From Sodalis sp. CWE (GTDB lineage Bacteria > Pseudomonadota > Gammaproteobacteria > Enterobacterales > Enterobacteriaceae), in contig NZ_JAESFE010000001.1 of NCBI RefSeq assembly GCF_019646055.1, positions 248,001-312,000 on the forward strand: a stretch of DNA of 64,000 nt, written 5' to 3'. Numbering within the stretch: the first letter of the stretch is position 1; each line of letters begins with the position of its first letter. Shown here piece by piece: positions 51,724 through 63,353 of the stretch. Below the pieces are notes generated by a model that was given only the letters and a program-made list of their open reading frames with translations, ran no database searches and was not told the origin of the DNA. The translations under genes and the position numbers were made by a program.

Positions 51724-52284
51724 CTATAATGTTTTTTTTAAGTTACTGTTCTTCTTAGGCGCAAGAACCATTGTCATTTGACGCCCTTCAATTTTTAAAG
51801 GGAAAGATTCTACCACTGCAAGTTCGCTTAAATCGTCTCGAATGCGATTAAGAAGTTTGATACCAATTTGTTGGTGAACTATTTCACGCCCACGGAAGCG
51901 TAAAGTAATTCTTGTCTTATCGCCATTTTCTAAGAAACGAATTAAACTACGTAATTTTACTTGGTAATCTCCTTCATCAGTGTTAGGCCTGAATTTGATT
52001 TCCTTGATTTGAATAAATTTTTGTTTTCTTCTTTGTTCTTTAGCAGATTTGCTTTTTTGATATAAAAATTTTCCATAATTCATAATTCTACAAACTGGAG
52101 GTTTAGCATTAGGGCTAATTTCAACTAAATCAAAGCCTGCTTCTTCGGCTTTTCTAAGTGCTTCATGAAGCATAACAATGCCAATTTGTTCGCCATTGAC
52201 GCCAGTTAGACGAACCTCTAAAGCTTGGATTTCTTCATTGATACGATTGGAACGCACTGTTTGAACTCGTTTTCCAACTTTAAT
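51724..52284 (-). CDS. infC: Translation initiation factor IF-3 with AUU start
   Basis: IF3 binds 30S, discriminates the initiator tRNA and start codon, and blocks premature 50S joining. I place the start at ATT (52284-52282): ATT AAA GTT GGA AAA CGA GTT CAA ACA matches E. coli MKGGKRVQTARPNRING residue for residue, and GGAGG lies eight bases upstream. Starting at the first conventional codon (GTG, 52257) would remove nine conserved residues. 186 residues. The rare AUU codon makes E. coli infC self-limiting, since IF3 rejects it; this control appears preserved. The SD lies inside the thrS end. Confidence 0.95.
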   Translation of the reverse strand: MKVGKRVQTVRSNRINEEIQALEVRLTGVNGEQIGIVMLHEALRKAEEAGFDLVEISPNAKPPVCRIMNYGKFLYQKSKSAKEQRRKQKFIQIKEIKFRPNTDEGDYQVKLRSLIRFLENGDKTRITLRFRGREIVHQQIGIKLLNRIRDDLSELAVVESFPLKIEGRQMTMVLAPKKNSNLKKTL

Positions 52285-52287
52285 ATT

Positions 52288-54219
52288 CTATTCCTCCAAC
52301 TGATGAAGATTTCGATTGAATATTTCTCTTGCTATCTTAGCAATAATTTCTTCAGCGTCAACATCGCCTAGATTTTTATTATGCTGTGTACGAACGGTAA
52401 CTTTTTTATTTTTTATTTCTTTTTTTCCACAAATAAGCATATAAGGTACTCGTAGTAATGTATGTTCACGAATTTTAAATCCTATTCTTTTATTTCTCAA
52501 GTCTGCTTTTGCTCGAATACCAGCTAAAGATAATCTTTCTGTAATGTTTTTAACATACTCAGACTGATCATCAGTGATGCTCATTACAACGACTTGCACT
52601 GGAGCTAACCAAGTTGGATAATAGCCAGCATATTCTTCTGTAAGAATACCAATAAAACGTTCCATCGAACCTAAAATAGCACGATGGATCATTACTGGTA
52701 TCAATTTTTCTTTATTTTTTCCTATATAAGTAGCATTTAAACGAATAGGTAATGAAAAATCAAGTTGAATCGTACCACATTGCCAGGTTCGATTTAGAGA
52801 ATCCAGAAGAGTAAAATCAATCTTTGGACCATAAAAAGCCCCCTCTCCGTATTGATATCCAAAAGATATATTGTTTTTTTTTAGTGCGGTAATTAAATTT
52901 TGTTCTGCTTTATTCCAGATTTCATCGCTTCCAATGCGTTTTTCTGGACGGGTAGATAGCTTTACTGAAATTCTTTTGAACCCAAATGTTTCATACACAT
53001 CGTATATCATTCTAATACAATTATCAACTTCATCGCAAACTTGTTCTTCGGTGCAAAAAATATGAGCGTCATCTTGAGTAAAATTGCGTAAACGCATTAA
53101 ACCATGCAATGAACCGGATGGCTCCTTACGATGACAGCTACCAAACTCTGCCATTCGTAGCGGTAAGTCACGGTAGGATTTTAAGCTCTGATTGAAAATT
53201 TGCACATGCCCTGGACAATTCATTGGTTTAATACAATACTCTTCATCTTCTGATGAAGTGATATATATGTTTTCAACATAGCTTTCTAAATGCCCAGTTT
53301 TTTCCCACAGGATTCGATCCATCATGAAAGGACCTTTTACTTCTTGATAAGAATAAGATTTAAGTTTCGTGCAAATAAAAGTTTCTAGTTCTCGAAATAT
53401 AATCCAACCGTTGTTGTGCCAAAAAACCATACCTGGCGCTTCTTTTTGAATATGATATAAATCAAGCTGTTTACCTATCTTACGATGATCACGCTCTATT
53501 CTTTCTTTTGAAGAATGTAAATACGCGTTGAAGTGTTGTTTATCATTCCACGCCATACCATAAATACGCTGCAAAATTTTATTTTCTTTATTTTTTAACC
53601 AATGAATGCTGGAAACTTCTTGCAGAGAAAAGAAACGACAAAAACCTATGTTAGGTACATGTGGACCTCGGCATATTTCAACATATTCATTATGATAATA
53701 TAGCGAAAGACTATTGTTAGGGTTAGTGCTTTGATCAAGAATAGCAACTTTATAACATTCATTTCGTGCTAGAAAAATTTCTCTAGCTTGTTTCCAATTA
53801 ACCTTTTGTTTTCTAATAGCGTAAGCTTTGCTAGCTAACTTTTTCATTTTTGCTTCTAACAAGCAAAGGTCCGATTGCGCCAAGTTATAATCAAGATCTA
53901 TGTCGTAATAAAACCTTTTATTTATGACTGATCCAGTGACCATTTTAGCCTCTGGCCATAATTGTTTAATCGCATATCCTAACAAGTGTGCACAGGAGTA
54001 ACGAATAATTTTTAATCCAGCGTCGTCTTTATAGTTAATAATAACGAGTTGAACGTAATCGGATTCAATTATATCGATAGCATCCGTTAGTTTTCCATTA
54101 ACAAGACCAGCAATACAACCTCTAGCTAAATCAGGATTAACCTGTTTAGCAATATCAAGGATAGAAACGGGATAAGCAAACCTATGCTGACTTCCATTAG
54201 GGAGAATTATAACTGGCAT
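52288..54219 (-). CDS. thrS: Threonyl-tRNA synthetase, editing His replaced
   Basis: Class II synthetase with N-terminal TGS and editing domains, a catalytic core and an anticodon domain; 643 residues against 642. The core is intact: [11 protein letters not shown], motif 2 [14 protein letters not shown], and [15 protein letters not shown]. In the N2 editing site E. coli has RHSCAHLLGHA; here it is [11 protein letters not shown], so His73 is Tyr74 (codon TAC); the second His, and Cys and His of CRGPH, remain. Ser-tRNA-Thr proofreading is probably weakened. ATG start with AAGGA; head of the thrS-to-pheT block. Confidence 0.96.
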   Translation of the reverse strand: MPVIILPNGSQHRFAYPVSILDIAKQVNPDLARGCIAGLVNGKLTDAIDIIESDYVQLVIINYKDDAGLKIIRYSCAHLLGYAIKQLWPEAKMVTGSVINKRFYYDIDLDYNLAQSDLCLLEAKMKKLASKAYAIRKQKVNWKQAREIFLARNECYKVAILDQSTNPNNSLSLYYHNEYVEICRGPHVPNIGFCRFFSLQEVSSIHWLKNKENKILQRIYGMAWNDKQHFNAYLHSSKERIERDHRKIGKQLDLYHIQKEAPGMVFWHNNGWIIFRELETFICTKLKSYSYQEVKGPFMMDRILWEKTGHLESYVENIYITSSEDEEYCIKPMNCPGHVQIFNQSLKSYRDLPLRMAEFGSCHRKEPSGSLHGLMRLRNFTQDDAHIFCTEEQVCDEVDNCIRMIYDVYETFGFKRISVKLSTRPEKRIGSDEIWNKAEQNLITALKKNNISFGYQYGEGAFYGPKIDFTLLDSLNRTWQCGTIQLDFSLPIRLNATYIGKNKEKLIPVMIHRAILGSMERFIGILTEEYAGYYPTWLAPVQVVVMSITDDQSEYVKNITERLSLAGIRAKADLRNKRIGFKIREHTLLRVPYMLICGKKEIKNKKVTVRTQHNKNLGDVDAEEIIAKIAREIFNRNLHQLEE

Positions 54220-55358
54220 AAAGTTTCCTTAGATTGTATCATTTAATGGTAATAATAACCAGTATGAGTTAAGATTACAAAAGGCTTTATTTTTTATTAA
54301 AAATAGTGTGACGATTTAATCAATAATGAATTAAATCTGTACTAGTTAGTACGCGTTAAATTAAGTTTCTTATTACTCATAGTAAAGTTATTGAATCAAA
54401 TTATCAAACGCTAGCTTATTATAAATATACTTTAATGTCGTTATACTGCACAACGTAATAAACTACTTATTCATATACAATATGATGAAAAACCATTTAA
54501 AGAAAAAATGGAAATAGCACATATTCCGTAGTAGTATTTCCTGATCTTCAAAAACAAAATATAAAAAAGTTAATTAAAAAGTTAAAATTATACGCTCTTT
54601 CTATTTTAGGACAAAATAAAAAACTAAAAGAAAGTTGATGAACCAAGAAAAATTTTTAACATTAAAAAACAAGCTTCTTTAAAAGAAGAAAAAGTTTTCT
54701 TAATCTTTTAATTAAGATAATCTATTTTTTAATTGTGATAGGACGTATTAATACAATTTTTTTAAAAATTAGCTTCTTTTAGAAAAACGATCTTTCAATT
54801 TCGACTGAATTAACTTGCGTTAATTAAAATACGACTTTTAGTTGCTAACGTTAATTAATGTTGACAAAAATTTAGATCTAAATCTTCTTTTTTTTGTTTT
54901 AGTTATCAAATTTTTTTAAATAAAAACTTAAAATAATCCTAAATAATTTTTTTTATTTTTAATCTAAACTGATACTAGATCTGTTATCAATTTTAATAAA
55001 TTGACTTTAGAAAATTTGTTTTTAGTAAAAATTACAATTTCTTTTTTTTGGTTTGACTTATGTTTTATATATAAATAAATACAAAGCTTTATTTCTACTT
55101 TTTATTAAAAATTACCTAGTGATTACGATTTGATCGTTCTCAATTAAGTTAGTTGTTGATGTCAAATACATGAATCTAATTTCATTACTAACAACAGGTA
55201 ATGTGAAAATAAATTTTGATCTAAATTAATCTGTTTAGATAATAATTTAATTGACATTAAATAATGCTAGTGTAAGTTTCATGAACTTTAGCAATTACTT
55301 CTACCATATTTATCAACAAATAAATAGTGAAGTTACGCTCCTTTTCAAGGGAAAATAC
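54220..55358. other. Divergent thrS / nadE spacer
   Basis: About 1.1 kb with no gene. A candidate thrS promoter is listed. A hairpin CTTCTTT-A-AAAGAAG lies at 54674-54688. The frame of nadE is open to 55251, but the upstream part has no homology. Confidence 0.5.
54252..54280 (-). promoter_or_regulatory. Candidate sigma-70 promoter for thrS
   Basis: On the minus strand TTGTAA (54280-54275), a 17-base spacer and TATTAT (54257-54252): four of six and five of six consensus matches. Initiation would be near 54245, giving a leader of only about 25 bases, too short for the long tRNA-mimicking operator of E. coli thrS. AT-rich background makes this tentative. Confidence 0.35.
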
Positions 55359-56186
55359 ATGTCAAAACAGCAGGAAATTATAACAATTTTAGGTGTAAAA
55401 TCAAAAATTGATCCAGCAATCGAATTTCGTATCAGTGTTGAGTTTCTCAAAAAGTATCTAAAGAAACATCAGTTCATACGGACACTCGTTCTCGGAATTA
55501 GTGGTGGACAAGACTCAACATTGACAGGCAGGATTTGCCAGCAAGCAATTAATGAGTTACGACAGGAAACTCATATTACGGATTATCAATTTTTTGCAGT
55601 TCGTCTTCCTTATGGAAGGCAAATAGACGAAACAGACTGCTTAGACGCAATTAAATTTATCCAACCTGATAAGGTGATAACAATCAATATTAAGAAAGCT
55701 GTTCAAACCAGTGAAGCTATACTATATGCAGCAGGAATTACGTTAAATGATCATGTGAAAGGAAATGAGAAAGCAAGAGAACGCATGAAAGTGCAATATA
55801 GTATAGCCGGTATGACTGCTGGTTTAGTAGTAGGCACTCATCATGCTGCAGAGGCGATAACAGGGTATTTTACTAAATATGGAGATGGAGGTACTGATAT
55901 TAATCCAATCTTCAGACTAAATAAGCGACAAGGGCAAAGTTTATTAAAGTATTTAAAATGCCCCAATCATCTTTATTTAAAAATACCAACTGCCGATCTA
56001 GAAGACAACCGTCCTGCTCTTTCAGATGAAGAGGACATGAATATTACTTATGAAGTAATTGACGACTATTTAGAAGGAAAATGTATCAATATTGACCAGG
56101 CAAATATGATCGAAAATCAGTATCGATTAACCGAACACAAAAGAAGGTTACCAATAACAATTTTTGATAGTTTTTGGGAAAAATAG
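55359..56186 (+). CDS. nadE: NH3-dependent NAD+ synthetase
   Basis: Final step of NAD synthesis, amidating deamido-NAD with ammonia and ATP. The ATG at 55359 ([18 protein letters not shown]) has AAGGGA upstream and gives 275 residues, exactly the E. coli length; the 36-codon upstream extension has no homology. The PP-loop [10 protein letters not shown], the [14 protein letters not shown] segment, [12 protein letters not shown] and TADLEDNRP are conserved. Isolated between the long spacer and convergent kdsA. Confidence 0.96.
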   Translation: MSKQQEIITILGVKSKIDPAIEFRISVEFLKKYLKKHQFIRTLVLGISGGQDSTLTGRICQQAINELRQETHITDYQFFAVRLPYGRQIDETDCLDAIKFIQPDKVITINIKKAVQTSEAILYAAGITLNDHVKGNEKARERMKVQYSIAGMTAGLVVGTHHAAEAITGYFTKYGDGGTDINPIFRLNKRQGQSLLKYLKCPNHLYLKIPTADLEDNRPALSDEEDMNITYEVIDDYLEGKCINIDQANMIENQYRLTEHKRRLPITIFDSFWEK

Positions 56187-56310
56187 CTTATAAACTGATC
56201 AGATTTATTTTCAATAACTAAAAAGTTAAGATGTTTTACTGCAAACGCAAAAATCTATTACTTTTGATTTTACATGAATTGGTATAAGTTTATTACTAGA
56301 TTAGTTTCGG

Positions 56311-57469
<1,159 letters not shown>

Positions 57470-58276
57470 TTATCTATTAAACATCCATTTTCCTTGACTT
57501 ACTCTCTCATTACCGCTGTAATCTTTTATTGTATTAACCTTTTCAAATCCAAATTTAGAGAACATTCTTCGGACAGATGGTCCTTGTTTCCATCCATGTT
57601 CCAAAATTAACCAACCTCCTTTTCTTAAATAATCCCTAGCGTATTTAGAAATAAACTCTAGATCTTTTAATCCATCCTTACCCGCTATTAAAGCTTCGCG
57701 CGGTTCAAAACGAACATCGCCTTGCGTAAGGAAAGGATCGCCCTCCTTAAGATAAGGAGGATTACTTACAATGAGGTGATAAAAATTTCTTTTCAAGAAT
57801 TTGAACCAATCTCCCTTATAAAATTGAACGTTTTTCACTCCTATTTGTAAAGCATTAGCTCGGCAAAGACTTATAGCTTCGGATAACCGATCGATGCCAA
57901 CTATATTCCATTTAGGCCGTTCTACAGCTAACGCTAATGTAATTGCGCCGCTGCCAGCACCTAAATCTAATGCTTTAGTATAAATTGGCAATGATAAATT
58001 TAGTGCACATTGAACTAAATGCTCAGTTTCTGGACGTGGAATTAAAGTACTTACCGATACTCTTAATGAAAGAGACCAAAATTCACGTTCTCCAATTAAA
58101 TAAGCGATGGGCTCACCTTGTTCCCGTCGACTTAGTAGCATTTCAAGCGTATTGCCTTGTTTAGTTGTTATTAATGATTGGCTGAAAGCCAGAAGATGAG
58201 CACGTGTCGCGCCAGTTACTTTCATTAATAAAACTTCTGCATCACATTTGGGACTAGGACTTAACGATCTTAGCAA
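57470..58276 (-). CDS. prmC: Release factor glutamine methyltransferase, 5' end interrupted by UGA
   Basis: Methylates the GGQ glutamine of RF1 and RF2, both encoded in this window. The SAM-binding LDLGAGSGAITLALA and catalytic VSNPPYL motifs are intact. The ancestral start is visible: an ATG at 58318 overlapping the prfA stop (ATGA), in frame, but codon 4 is TGA (ATG ATG ACC TGA). After it the frame reads KEWLDQATFRLLRSL, matching the E. coli N terminus (HWLREAISQLQ). The first initiator-like codon is TTG at 58276, without SD, giving 268 residues. Translation must use that TTG, re-initiation or UGA readthrough. Confidence 0.88.
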   Translation of the reverse strand: MLRSLSPSPKCDAEVLLMKVTGATRAHLLAFSQSLITTKQGNTLEMLLSRREQGEPIAYLIGEREFWSLSLRVSVSTLIPRPETEHLVQCALNLSLPIYTKALDLGAGSGAITLALAVERPKWNIVGIDRLSEAISLCRANALQIGVKNVQFYKGDWFKFLKRNFYHLIVSNPPYLKEGDPFLTQGDVRFEPREALIAGKDGLKDLEFISKYARDYLRKGGWLILEHGWKQGPSVRRMFSKFGFEKVNTIKDYSGNERVSQGKWMFNR

Positions 58277-58318
58277 ACGAAACGTAGCTTGATCGAGCCA
58301 TTCTTTTCAGGTCATCAT
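58277..58318 (-). other. Ancestral prmC N-terminal frame with premature UGA
   Basis: Fourteen codons between the ATG overlapping the prfA stop and the TTG at 58276, all in the prmC frame. Codon 4 (58309-58307) is TGA; codons 5-14 read K-E-W-L-D-Q-A-T-F-R, homologous to the E. coli PrmC N terminus. This shows that the gene originally began at 58318 and was later hit by a nonsense change. Confidence 0.8.
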
Positions 58319-59397
58319 AAATTCTTACATAACAAAACAAGCTGATCTGATTGATATTTTTGAATAAGAGGCTGAATTAGGATATCTAGCTTCCCATCGA
58401 TTATTTCATTTAATTTATAAAGGGTTAGGTTGACACGATGATCTGTTATTCTTCCTTGTGGAAAATTATAAGTGCGAATTCGATCTGATCTATCGCCGCT
58501 ACCAAGTAAGTTACGACGTGTAGTTGACTCTTCTTGCTGTCGTTTTCGTACTTCAGCGGCGCGTAATCGTGAGCCTAACACTTCCAAAGCTTTAGCTCTA
58601 TTTTTATGTTGAGAGCGTTCGTCTTGGCATTCTGCTACCAGTCCAGTAGGCAGATGAGTAACACGTATAGCAGAGTCAGTAGTGTTAACATGTTGTCCTC
58701 CAGCGCCTGAAGATCGAAATGTATCAACACGTAAGTCTCCTGGATTAATCTTTAATAACTCAACTTTTTGCATTTCCGGAGTTACTGCTACGGTGCAAGT
58801 AGAACTATGAACACGTCCTTGCGACTCAGTTTCTGGTATTCGTTGAACCCGATGACCACCAGACTCAAACTTCAGTAATCCGTATGCACCTTTATGAGCT
58901 ACTTTGATAATAACTTCTTTAAAACCACCCCGCTCGCCGTAACTTATATTTATAACCTCTGTTTTCCATCCTTTAGATTCAAAATAACGACTGTACATAC
59001 GAAAAAGATTGTTTGCAAAAAGAGCCGCTTCATTGCCCCCTGTCGCAGCGCGAATTTCTAAGAAGCAACCTCGTTTATCATCTTTACCCTCTGGTAACAG
59101 CAGTGTTCGTAGTTGATTTTCAATCTGTTCTAATCTTAGATTAGATATGCATATTTCTTCCTGAGCTATACCTTTCATTTCTGGGTCTTGCAGCAAATAT
59201 TTCGCAATGCGAATATTTTCTTTTGTTTGTTTCCAGTTCTTAAAGTGACAAGTGATCTCAAAGAGACGTACATATTCCTTTGATAAAGTACGAAAGCTAA
59301 CTTGATCAAATATAACCTCAGGCTTGCGAAGTAAAATTTCCACTTCTTTACAGCGTTTTCTCAGTGCATTTAATTTGGTAATCACTGAGTATTTCAT
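58315..59397 (-). CDS. prfA: Peptide chain release factor 1
   Basis: RF1 releases the peptide at UAG and UAA. The PxT stop-recognition motif is present as PET ([15 protein letters not shown]. coli PAT), and GGQ lies in [15 protein letters not shown]. 360 residues, the E. coli length. ATG start with AAGGA upstream. Its TGA stop overlaps the old prmC ATG. hemA, immediately upstream in E. coli, is missing. Confidence 0.97.
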   Translation of the reverse strand: MKYSVITKLNALRKRCKEVEILLRKPEVIFDQVSFRTLSKEYVRLFEITCHFKNWKQTKENIRIAKYLLQDPEMKGIAQEEICISNLRLEQIENQLRTLLLPEGKDDKRGCFLEIRAATGGNEAALFANNLFRMYSRYFESKGWKTEVINISYGERGGFKEVIIKVAHKGAYGLLKFESGGHRVQRIPETESQGRVHSSTCTVAVTPEMQKVELLKINPGDLRVDTFRSSGAGGQHVNTTDSAIRVTHLPTGLVAECQDERSQHKNRAKALEVLGSRLRAAEVRKRQQEESTTRRNLLGSGDRSDRIRTYNFPQGRITDHRVNLTLYKLNEIIDGKLDILIQPLIQKYQSDQLVLLCKNL

Positions 59398-60303
59398 AAA
59401 TATGAATCCTTATTTTTACAGACGTTTATTAAAACGTACTAATTATAGTTTTATGCGTAAAATATAGATTTTTATTTTCTATAAAAATAGATTGTAGAAA
59501 AATTTTTCTTAAAAAGAAGATTAAACTTTATTGTCTTAATTAGACAATTAAAGCATTTTTAATCTATCATTAATTATTTTTCAATGCATTTGAAACGTTT
59601 TTAACTGAAAAACTTCTAAATTGATTTTAGATTCAAAAAAAATATCGCACTAGTTTGTTGGAAATAAACAATCATCAAAAGTTCTCGTATTTATCTTGCG
59701 CATTTTATACAAACAATTAAGATTAGAGCTAATAAAGAACGCATCACTACACTTTAACATAAATCTCTCGATAGAGAAAATTCTAATAAATTAGAAAAAA
59801 TAGTTTACTTCTAAAATAAATTTTCCTCATGAAATGAGAAATATATCTAGTTCTTATCATTAAAGTATTTAATATCAAGTATTCTCTCTTAAAGAGAAAA
59901 TTTTTCTAAAAAGCTAAAAATCCTTTCCTTTAAGAGGAAATTATAAATAAATTTTACTGTTTAAATTTACTATTAGTTTAATTTTAGTTAGTAAATTTGA
60001 ATAAATGTTTTTATGAATTTAGTAATTTAATCTTAATTCCCTTAAGGGAAGACAAGAAAATTAAAATAATTATTAACATATATACTAGCAATATAGACAT
60101 ATAATTTTTTAAATCCTTTGTTTTTACTTTAAAAATTGGTTCTAAAAAGAGCTGTACTAGCGACACTATAGTAATAGGTCTTCACTAAGACACTTATTGA
60201 AAATGCGCAACATAGATTAGTAAAATAAACAAAGTAAGTCAGAGTCTTTCGGCATAGATAAAAATTTAATTGCTTTATAATGATTGAAAGGAAGATTGAA
60301 GTG
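59398..60303. other. Divergent prfA / lolB spacer where hemA would be
   Basis: About 900 bases with no hemA remnant. Small palindromes are frequent: 59530-59548 (ATTGTCT/AGACAAT), 59764-59777, 59882-59898, 59924-59940 and 60037-60050 (TTCCCTT/AAGGGAA). Promoters for both flanking genes should lie here, but none stood out. Confidence 0.5.
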
Positions 60304-60918
60304 ATGTCTGGATATAGTTATATTATAATCTGTTTGTGTCTTCTATTTCCAGTTTCCTGTAGTATGTATACTCCCCCAGAAGCAATTAGGAATCAAATCC
60401 TATCTGAAAAGTGGAAACTTCATAAACAATCTTTATCTAAACTTAGCTCTTATCAAGTTCGTGGTGCTCTCTCTTTTCTTTCCGATAAAAAGAAAGTTTT
60501 TGCACGATTTAATTGGCAGCAAAAAAATGATAAATGTTATCGTTTAATCCTTACTAATTTGCTTGGTAGCACGGAACTAGATTTAAATATTAATCAAGGA
60601 ACAGTGCAACTGATTAACGATCAAGGAAAATATTATATTGGCAGCAACCCAGAAGTAGCACTTCAAAAATTAATTAATATGCCTATACCACTCAACGAAT
60701 TACGTGAGTGGTTAATTGGTCTACCTGGAAGTTCTACTAATTTTACTTTGAATTCTAATGGACTTATATATGTTTTGAATTCTGATGTTAATGGATACTT
60801 TTGGACCGTTGTTTACCACGGCTATTACGAGAATACGTTAGTAACTTTGCCGTCTAGCTTAGAGTTAAGACAAGGTAATAATCGAATCAAGCTAAAAATA
60901 GATAGTTGGAAATTATGA
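60304..60918 (+). CDS. lolB: Outer-membrane lipoprotein receptor LolB
   Basis: Receives lipoproteins from LolA and inserts them into the outer membrane; consistent with MltC and Lgt here. Signal peptide [19 protein letters not shown] ends at Cys19, but the -3 residue is Pro and not Leu, a weak lipobox. The mature domain follows E. coli: [52 protein letters not shown] start at the ATG at 60304 (AAGGA 11 bases upstream); GTG at 60301 or ATG at 60280 are alternatives. It overlaps ispE by four bases. Confidence 0.92.
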   Translation: MSGYSYIIICLCLLFPVSCSMYTPPEAIRNQILSEKWKLHKQSLSKLSSYQVRGALSFLSDKKKVFARFNWQQKNDKCYRLILTNLLGSTELDLNINQGTVQLINDQGKYYIGSNPEVALQKLINMPIPLNELREWLIGLPGSSTNFTLNSNGLIYVLNSDVNGYFWTVVYHGYYENTLVTLPSSLELRQGNNRIKLKIDSWKL

Positions 60919-61805
60919 TGATTCAAGAATGGCCATCACCAGCTAAACTTAATTTGTTTTTGTATATTACAGGACTTCGTGCAGATGGTTATCATTTTTT
61001 GCAAACATTGTTTCAGTTTCTTGACTATGGAGATGCTCTAACTATTATACCAACCAAAAATGGACGTATCCGTTTAACAAGTAAGATAGAAGGATTAAAA
61101 GAGCAAGATAATCTTATTATTCGTGCTGCAAGATTATTGCAGCGTTACTGTCCATCGAAAAAAAATTCCAAAAAATTGGGAGCAGATATTAAAATAAAAA
61201 AAATCCTTCCAATAGGCGGAGGACTCGGAGGAGGGGCTTCTAACGCAGCGACTGTTTTATTAGTTCTTAATATTTATTGGCTTTGTGGGATGGATATTGC
61301 TACCCTAGCTCAATTAGGATTAACTCTTGGTGCCGATATTCCGTTATTTGTATATGGAAAAGCAGCATTTGCAGAAAATATTGGTGAACGTCTTACTCCA
61401 GCAGTTCCAGCAGAAAAATGGTATTTGATTCTTAACCCACCGATTAATGTTTCTACACCATATATTTTTAATAATCCAGAGTTAGAAAGAAATACTCCAC
61501 GTCGACCGTTTGCTCAACTCATGAATACTCCATTTCATAATGACTGTGAGTTTATTGTAACGAAACATTTTCCCATAATTCGACGTTATCTTTCATGGAT
61601 TTTGAATTACGCTCCATCATCACGATTAACTGGAACAGGTTCTTGCGTATTTGCTGAATTTGATACTGAAGCAAATGCTCGTAAGGTTTTACTAAAGGCG
61701 CCTGCATGGATTCATGGCTTTGTAGCCAAAGGCGTTAATATTTCTCCATTGCATTCTTTGTTATCATCAATAGATATACAACATATTCGAAATATAGCTG
61801 AATAG
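60915..61805 (+). CDS. ispE: 4-diphosphocytidyl-2-C-methyl-D-erythritol kinase
   Basis: GHMP-family kinase of the MEP isoprenoid pathway, downstream of Dxr. N-terminal [15 protein letters not shown] with the catalytic Lys, the ATP loop [17 protein letters not shown], and the C-terminal [17 protein letters not shown] are intact. The ATG at 60915 overlaps the lolB stop (ATGA), indicating translational coupling; the next ATG is equally possible. 296 residues against 283. Confidence 0.96.
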   Translation: MMIQEWPSPAKLNLFLYITGLRADGYHFLQTLFQFLDYGDALTIIPTKNGRIRLTSKIEGLKEQDNLIIRAARLLQRYCPSKKNSKKLGADIKIKKILPIGGGLGGGASNAATVLLVLNIYWLCGMDIATLAQLGLTLGADIPLFVYGKAAFAENIGERLTPAVPAEKWYLILNPPINVSTPYIFNNPELERNTPRRPFAQLMNTPFHNDCEFIVTKHFPIIRRYLSWILNYAPSSRLTGTGSCVFAEFDTEANARKVLLKAPAWIHGFVAKGVNISPLHSLLSSIDIQHIRNIAE

Positions 61806-61864
61806 TCTTCATGTATGTAGCTTTTACTGTATTTAAAATAAAATTATCCAGAAATTAAAAAGAC

Positions 61865-61891
61865 TAAGGAGATTTCTCAATGATTGCATAG
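61865..61891 (+). promoter_or_regulatory. SD-led minigene in the prs leader
   Basis: TAAGGAG (61865-61871) is followed eight bases later by ATG ATT GCA TAG (61880-61891), a three-codon frame with the strongest SD in this region, 70 bases before the prs GTG. It may be an upstream regulatory minigene or the relic of a displaced start site. Confidence 0.35.
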
Positions 61892-61961
61892 TACAATAAG
61901 CATTATTAATGTTAAAGTCACAACACATTCTTTTCTTTTAAAGAAACATTCAAGGTTTCTT

Positions 61962-62909
61962 GTGCGAGATATAAAACTTTTTGCTGGAAATTCTATTCCG
62001 GAACTAGCAGAGCGTATCGCCAATCATTTATATATTAATCTTGGAAATGCTACTGTCAGTCGTTTTAGTGATGGTGAAGTAAGTGTTCAAATTAATGAAA
62101 ATGTCAGAGGTGGAGATGTTTTTATTATTCAATCTACTTGTGCGCCTACAAATGATAATTTAATAGAATTAATTGTAATGATTGATGCGCTTCGTCGGGC
62201 TTCTGCTGGCCGTATTACCGCCGTGATTCCATACTTTGGCTATGCACGTCAAGATCGTCGTGTGCGCTCTGCACGAGTTCCAATCACTGCCAAGGTTATA
62301 GCTGATTTTTTATCAAGTGTCGGAGTCGATCGTGTATTAACAGTTGATTTACATGCCGAACAAATTCAAGGTTTTTTTGATGTTCCAGTAGACAATGTAT
62401 TTGGAAGTTCAATTTTACTAGCAGATATGTTACAAAAAAATCTGGAAAATCCAATTGTTGTTTCTCCTGATATTGGCGGAGTAGTACGCGCTCGTGCGGT
62501 AGCTAAATTGCTTAATGATACAGATATGGCAATTATTGATAAACGACGCCCTCGTATTAATGTATCTCAGGTTATGCATATCATTGGTGACGTGGCATGT
62601 CGTGACTGTATATTAGTGGATGATATAATTGATACCGGAGATACTTTATGCAAAGCCGCAGAGGCTTTAAAAGAAAGAGGAGCGAAAAGAGTTCTTTCCT
62701 ATGCTACACATCCTATTTTTTCTGGTAAAGCGCATGAAAATATTAAAAATTCAGTTATTGATGAAGTAATTGTTTGTGATACTATTCCTTTGAATTCATC
62801 AATTAAAACACTTACAAACGTAAGTACATTAACATTATCAGGAATGCTAGCTGAAGCAATTCGCCGTATTAGCAACGAAGAATCTATCTCTGCTATGTTT
62901 AAGCACTAA
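61962..62909 (+). CDS. prs: Ribose-phosphate pyrophosphokinase
   Basis: Makes PRPP from ribose 5-phosphate and ATP for nucleotide, His, Trp and NAD synthesis. I start at the GTG at 61962 ([20 protein letters not shown] aligns with [20 protein letters not shown]), with AAGG six bases upstream; this gives 315 residues, exactly the E. coli size, while the frame open to 61884 adds unrelated sequence. [42 protein letters not shown] and the PRPP loop [11 protein letters not shown] (E. coli TGGTL) are present. Confidence 0.96.
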   Translation: MRDIKLFAGNSIPELAERIANHLYINLGNATVSRFSDGEVSVQINENVRGGDVFIIQSTCAPTNDNLIELIVMIDALRRASAGRITAVIPYFGYARQDRRVRSARVPITAKVIADFLSSVGVDRVLTVDLHAEQIQGFFDVPVDNVFGSSILLADMLQKNLENPIVVSPDIGGVVRARAVAKLLNDTDMAIIDKRRPRINVSQVMHIIGDVACRDCILVDDIIDTGDTLCKAAEALKERGAKRVLSYATHPIFSGKAHENIKNSVIDEVIVCDTIPLNSSIKTLTNVSTLTLSGMLAEAIRRISNEESISAMFKH

Positions 62910-62930
62910 ATTTAAAATTAATTTAAATTT
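62908..62930 (+). terminator. Hairpin at the prs stop codon
   Basis: AAATTTAAA, loop ATTAA, TTTAAATTT: a perfect 9-bp A-T stem that begins within the prs stop codon. Weak thermodynamically; position suggests a transcript end. Confidence 0.35.
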
Positions 62931-63353
62931 ACCAAAAGTGCTAATTGGTCTCTTGAATGACTATGCATTACGCAACTTTGACAGTTTGAAATAGAAAGAT
63001 TCTCCCTCTCTAAAAGAGATAAGATAATCTGATCTCCTATGGTTACAATAACTATTTTTATTAGTTAAACAGTGTTATCATTAAACTTTTAAGTCAGTTT
63101 GCATGCGAAAGAAGGGTTTAATTAAAAATTAAAACTATAGACTTTTAATTCTAAAATTTAATATAGAGTATTTCGGATATTAGTTTTTACTTCGGACCTT
63201 AAATAGGTTCTATACCAGACATTCTTTTTTTTAATTTTTGAAGAAACTATTTTTACTGCAGAACATAAACTTCTATTAAAATATAAACCCTATTATTATT
63301 ACTAGTGTAATCGTGAGCTCTTTTCTCTAATTATTTAATAATATAATATCATT
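62910..63353. other. Spacer between prs and pth
   Basis: About 440 bases. In E. coli dauA (ychM) lies here and is lost. A small TCTCT-AAA-AGAGA stem lies near 63007-63019; no further structure noted. Confidence 0.5.

Noticed and set aside
55251-55358. N-terminal extension of NadE
   Set aside because: The 36 extra codons have no homology; the ATG at 55359 has a good SD and gives exactly the E. coli length.
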